DNA of 64,000 bases, taken from contig NZ_WUQJ01000019.1 in assembly GCF_011074955.1 (NCBI RefSeq), positions 62,001-126,000 on the forward strand, written 5' to 3'. Source of the DNA: Marinobacter caseinilyticus (GTDB lineage Bacteria; Pseudomonadota; Gammaproteobacteria; Pseudomonadales; Oleiphilaceae). Below the pieces are notes generated by a model. It saw only the letters and a program-made list of their open reading frames with translations. It was not told the origin of the DNA and did no database searches. A program made the position numbers and the translations under genes. How positions within the stretch are numbered: the first letter of the stretch is position 1; each line of letters begins with the position of its first letter. Below, piece after piece: positions 62,813 through 64,000 of the stretch.

Positions 62813-63016
62813 TCAGTGTAAGCGTTCTTCCTCCGGCAGCAGGCTGACTACGTGCAAAAAACGCCGCAAGCCAATCTGCGCGCGGTCTCTGGATGCAAAG
62901 GGTCCGCTGTCAAAACCCTCGCGCGTGGTGAAATACCATTTCCCGCCAACGCAGAAAAATCGACTACTACGAAACGGGACCGGGCCCGCCTCGCCGGTAC
63001 GAATTTGGGTATCCAT
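62813..63016 (-). CDS. Small DUF6316-family protein
   Basis: The 67-residue protein reads IRTGEAGPVPFRSSRFFCVG, then KWYFTTREGFDSGPFASRD, ending in a helical VVSLLPEEERLH. This is the pattern of DUF6316 proteins, small conserved proteins of gammaproteobacteria without known function. A perfect AGGAGG precedes the ATG at 63016, so it is well translated. No signal peptide or membrane helix is seen. Upstream DNA (about 63060-63140) is strongly AT-rich, consistent with a promoter region. Confidence 0.75.
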   Translation of the reverse strand: MDTQIRTGEAGPVPFRSSRFFCVGGKWYFTTREGFDSGPFASRDRAQIGLRRFLHVVSLLPEEERLH

Positions 63017-63262
63017 GAAGACCTCCTGAGCCCTGACGCCTGGTGTTTCTCAAAGGGCCGAAATTTAATACAGATACATTTCTTTAAAATTAATTGAATT
63101 TCAGCCAAATTCAACATTTTTTTACAATTTATGTCTTGTTTGGACACCAGAGGTCTTAACTCGTTGATCTGACTGGATCTCAAAGACGGCGGTTATCTTG
63201 CGCTTGGTCAAGGCAGTCGTCAGAATGCAGCAGATTCTTTATTTACATCTGTGAGGCTTGTT
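63017..63262. other. AT-rich divergent intergenic region between the DUF6316 gene and lipoprotein gene
   Basis: The region holds no gene. The stretch 63060-63140 is far richer in A and T than the rest of the window and probably carries the promoter of the minus-strand gene. I could not fix -10/-35 pairs with confidence, and no palindromic operator stands out. Confidence 0.5.
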
Positions 63263-63952
63263 ATGAATTTGCGATGGTTAAACTGGCATGCTAATACCAT
63301 GAAGAAGCTGATTTTGATGTCATTTGCAGGTGCCGTCCTGGCTGGTTGTAGCGGCGCCATTACGCGTGTTCAGACGTGGGAAGGGCCTGCGGCGAGCGAG
63401 GCGCAAGTGGCCACCCTGAAGGCACCGGGAAGTGTCAACGTGATTGAGGTGAATGGCCGTCGGGTGGGTAATTTCCTGATGGAGGATCTGGCATTGGATT
63501 ACGAGCTGCTGCCAGGGCGCAACACTGTCATCGCCACCCACCAAACTATTTGGGCAAAAAGCGGCGTGGTTGATAATGGTGAAGCCAAAGTGGATACCAT
63601 CGCATCGGAGCCGCAGCAATTTGTCATCATGGCCGAGGCGGGCGACGTATATCGCTTCGATCTCCCGGAACTGTCTACTCGGGCAGAGGCAAAAGCCTTC
63701 GCGAAGAATTTTACGGGGCGGGTAGTCGACCAACAGGGCAAGGTCGTCGCTGAAGCGCGAAGCTATCAGTCAAAACCTGCAGTGTTGCCGGTGTTGCCGC
63801 GCAGTTCCTCGGACGAGCAAGTTGGTGACAATACCGGCACCGGCGATGAAGGGTCTGAACCGCCGGGGAACACACTGCAAGAGCTCAAGCAAATTTGGGG
63901 GCAGGCCACCGCGGAGGAGCGGCGCGCTTTCTTGCGCTGGGCCTTCGAATAG
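63263..63952 (+). CDS. Lipoprotein, resembles DUF2057 (YccT) proteins
   Basis: GAGG 6 nt upstream supports ATG 63263, giving 229 residues with a long signal peptide ending in the lipobox LAGC. ATG 63299 (MKKLILMSFAG) gives a more usual signal length but has no ribosome binding site. The mature part has a beta-rich domain: VNVIEVNGRRVGNFLMEDLA, YELLPGRNTVIATH and QFVIMAEAGDVYRFDLPE. This resembles DUF2057/YccT-type envelope proteins. A Gly/Ser/Pro-rich linker and a helical tail (LQELKQIWGQATAEERRAFL) follow. Function unknown; family match is moderate. Confidence 0.65.
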   Translation: MNLRWLNWHANTMKKLILMSFAGAVLAGCSGAITRVQTWEGPAASEAQVATLKAPGSVNVIEVNGRRVGNFLMEDLALDYELLPGRNTVIATHQTIWAKSGVVDNGEAKVDTIASEPQQFVIMAEAGDVYRFDLPELSTRAEAKAFAKNFTGRVVDQQGKVVAEARSYQSKPAVLPVLPRSSSDEQVGDNTGTGDEGSEPPGNTLQELKQIWGQATAEERRAFLRWAFE

Positions 63953-64000
63953 AGCCATTGGGTGCAAACTGATCGAGGCTTTGCAGTCTGTGTTGCTAGC

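Overview
The window is a 64 kb chromosomal segment of a Gram-negative gammaproteobacterium. It has lipopolysaccharide (LPS) genes, a type IV pilus secretin operon, PBP1A, HslVU, PTS-Ntr and lipoproteins. The blocks nudF-yqiB-cpdA-yqiA, HAD-rppH-ptsP, hslVU-argS-priA-rpmE-malic enzyme-ponA-pilMNOPQ-aroKB-damX-gltBD-hemE and nrdR-ribD-ribB-ribH-nusB-thiL-pgpA follow the gene order known from Pseudomonas and its relatives. The order within blocks is conserved, but blocks that are distant in Pseudomonas are adjacent here. This fits a marine relative such as the Cellvibrionales, but the genus assignment is inference. I see no rRNA, tRNA, CRISPR array, insertion sequence or prophage.

Layout. 1-9.0 kb is an LPS/O-antigen locus. 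It holds the 3' part of an O-antigen ligase-like gene, a ligase fused to a family 2 glycosyltransferase, two LpxL/HtrB-type acyltransferases, a free-standing family 2 glycosyltransferase, two family 4 glycosyltransferases and an ELM1-family protein. Next come waaA (Kdo transferase, 9.1 kb), tolC (minus strand) and a TPP riboswitch driving thiC. From 14.1 to 17.2 kb lie nudF, yqiB, cpdA, yqiA and a solitary gcvH. From 17.5 to 25.3 kb lie rlmI, an imelysin-like lipoprotein, a HAD phosphatase, rppH, ptsP, a patatin-like protein whose expected nucleophile Ser is Asn, and a DUF971 gene. From 25.3 to 32.1 kb the minus strand carries hslV-hslU, a SPOR protein, argS and priA.

From 32.3 to 52.4 kb are rpmE, a malic enzyme with a strikingly structured 5' leader, ponA (minus), pilMNOPQ, aroK, aroB, damX (with a 12-unit Glu-Pro hexanucleotide repeat), gltB-gltD and hemE. 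They link envelope assembly, aromatic biosynthesis and nitrogen assimilation. From 52.5 to 64 kb are a PilZ gene, ettA-radA (minus), glyA, and a tightly overlapped nrdR-ribD-ribB-ribH-nusB-thiL-pgpA run. That run lacks the riboflavin synthase gene usually found between ribD and ribB. A DUF6316 gene and a lipoprotein gene close the window.

The best candidates for something undescribed are the structured leader upstream of the malic enzyme gene (about 32715-32824) and the ligase-glycosyltransferase fusion. Most other genes are conserved housekeeping genes. No new multi-gene system is evident.
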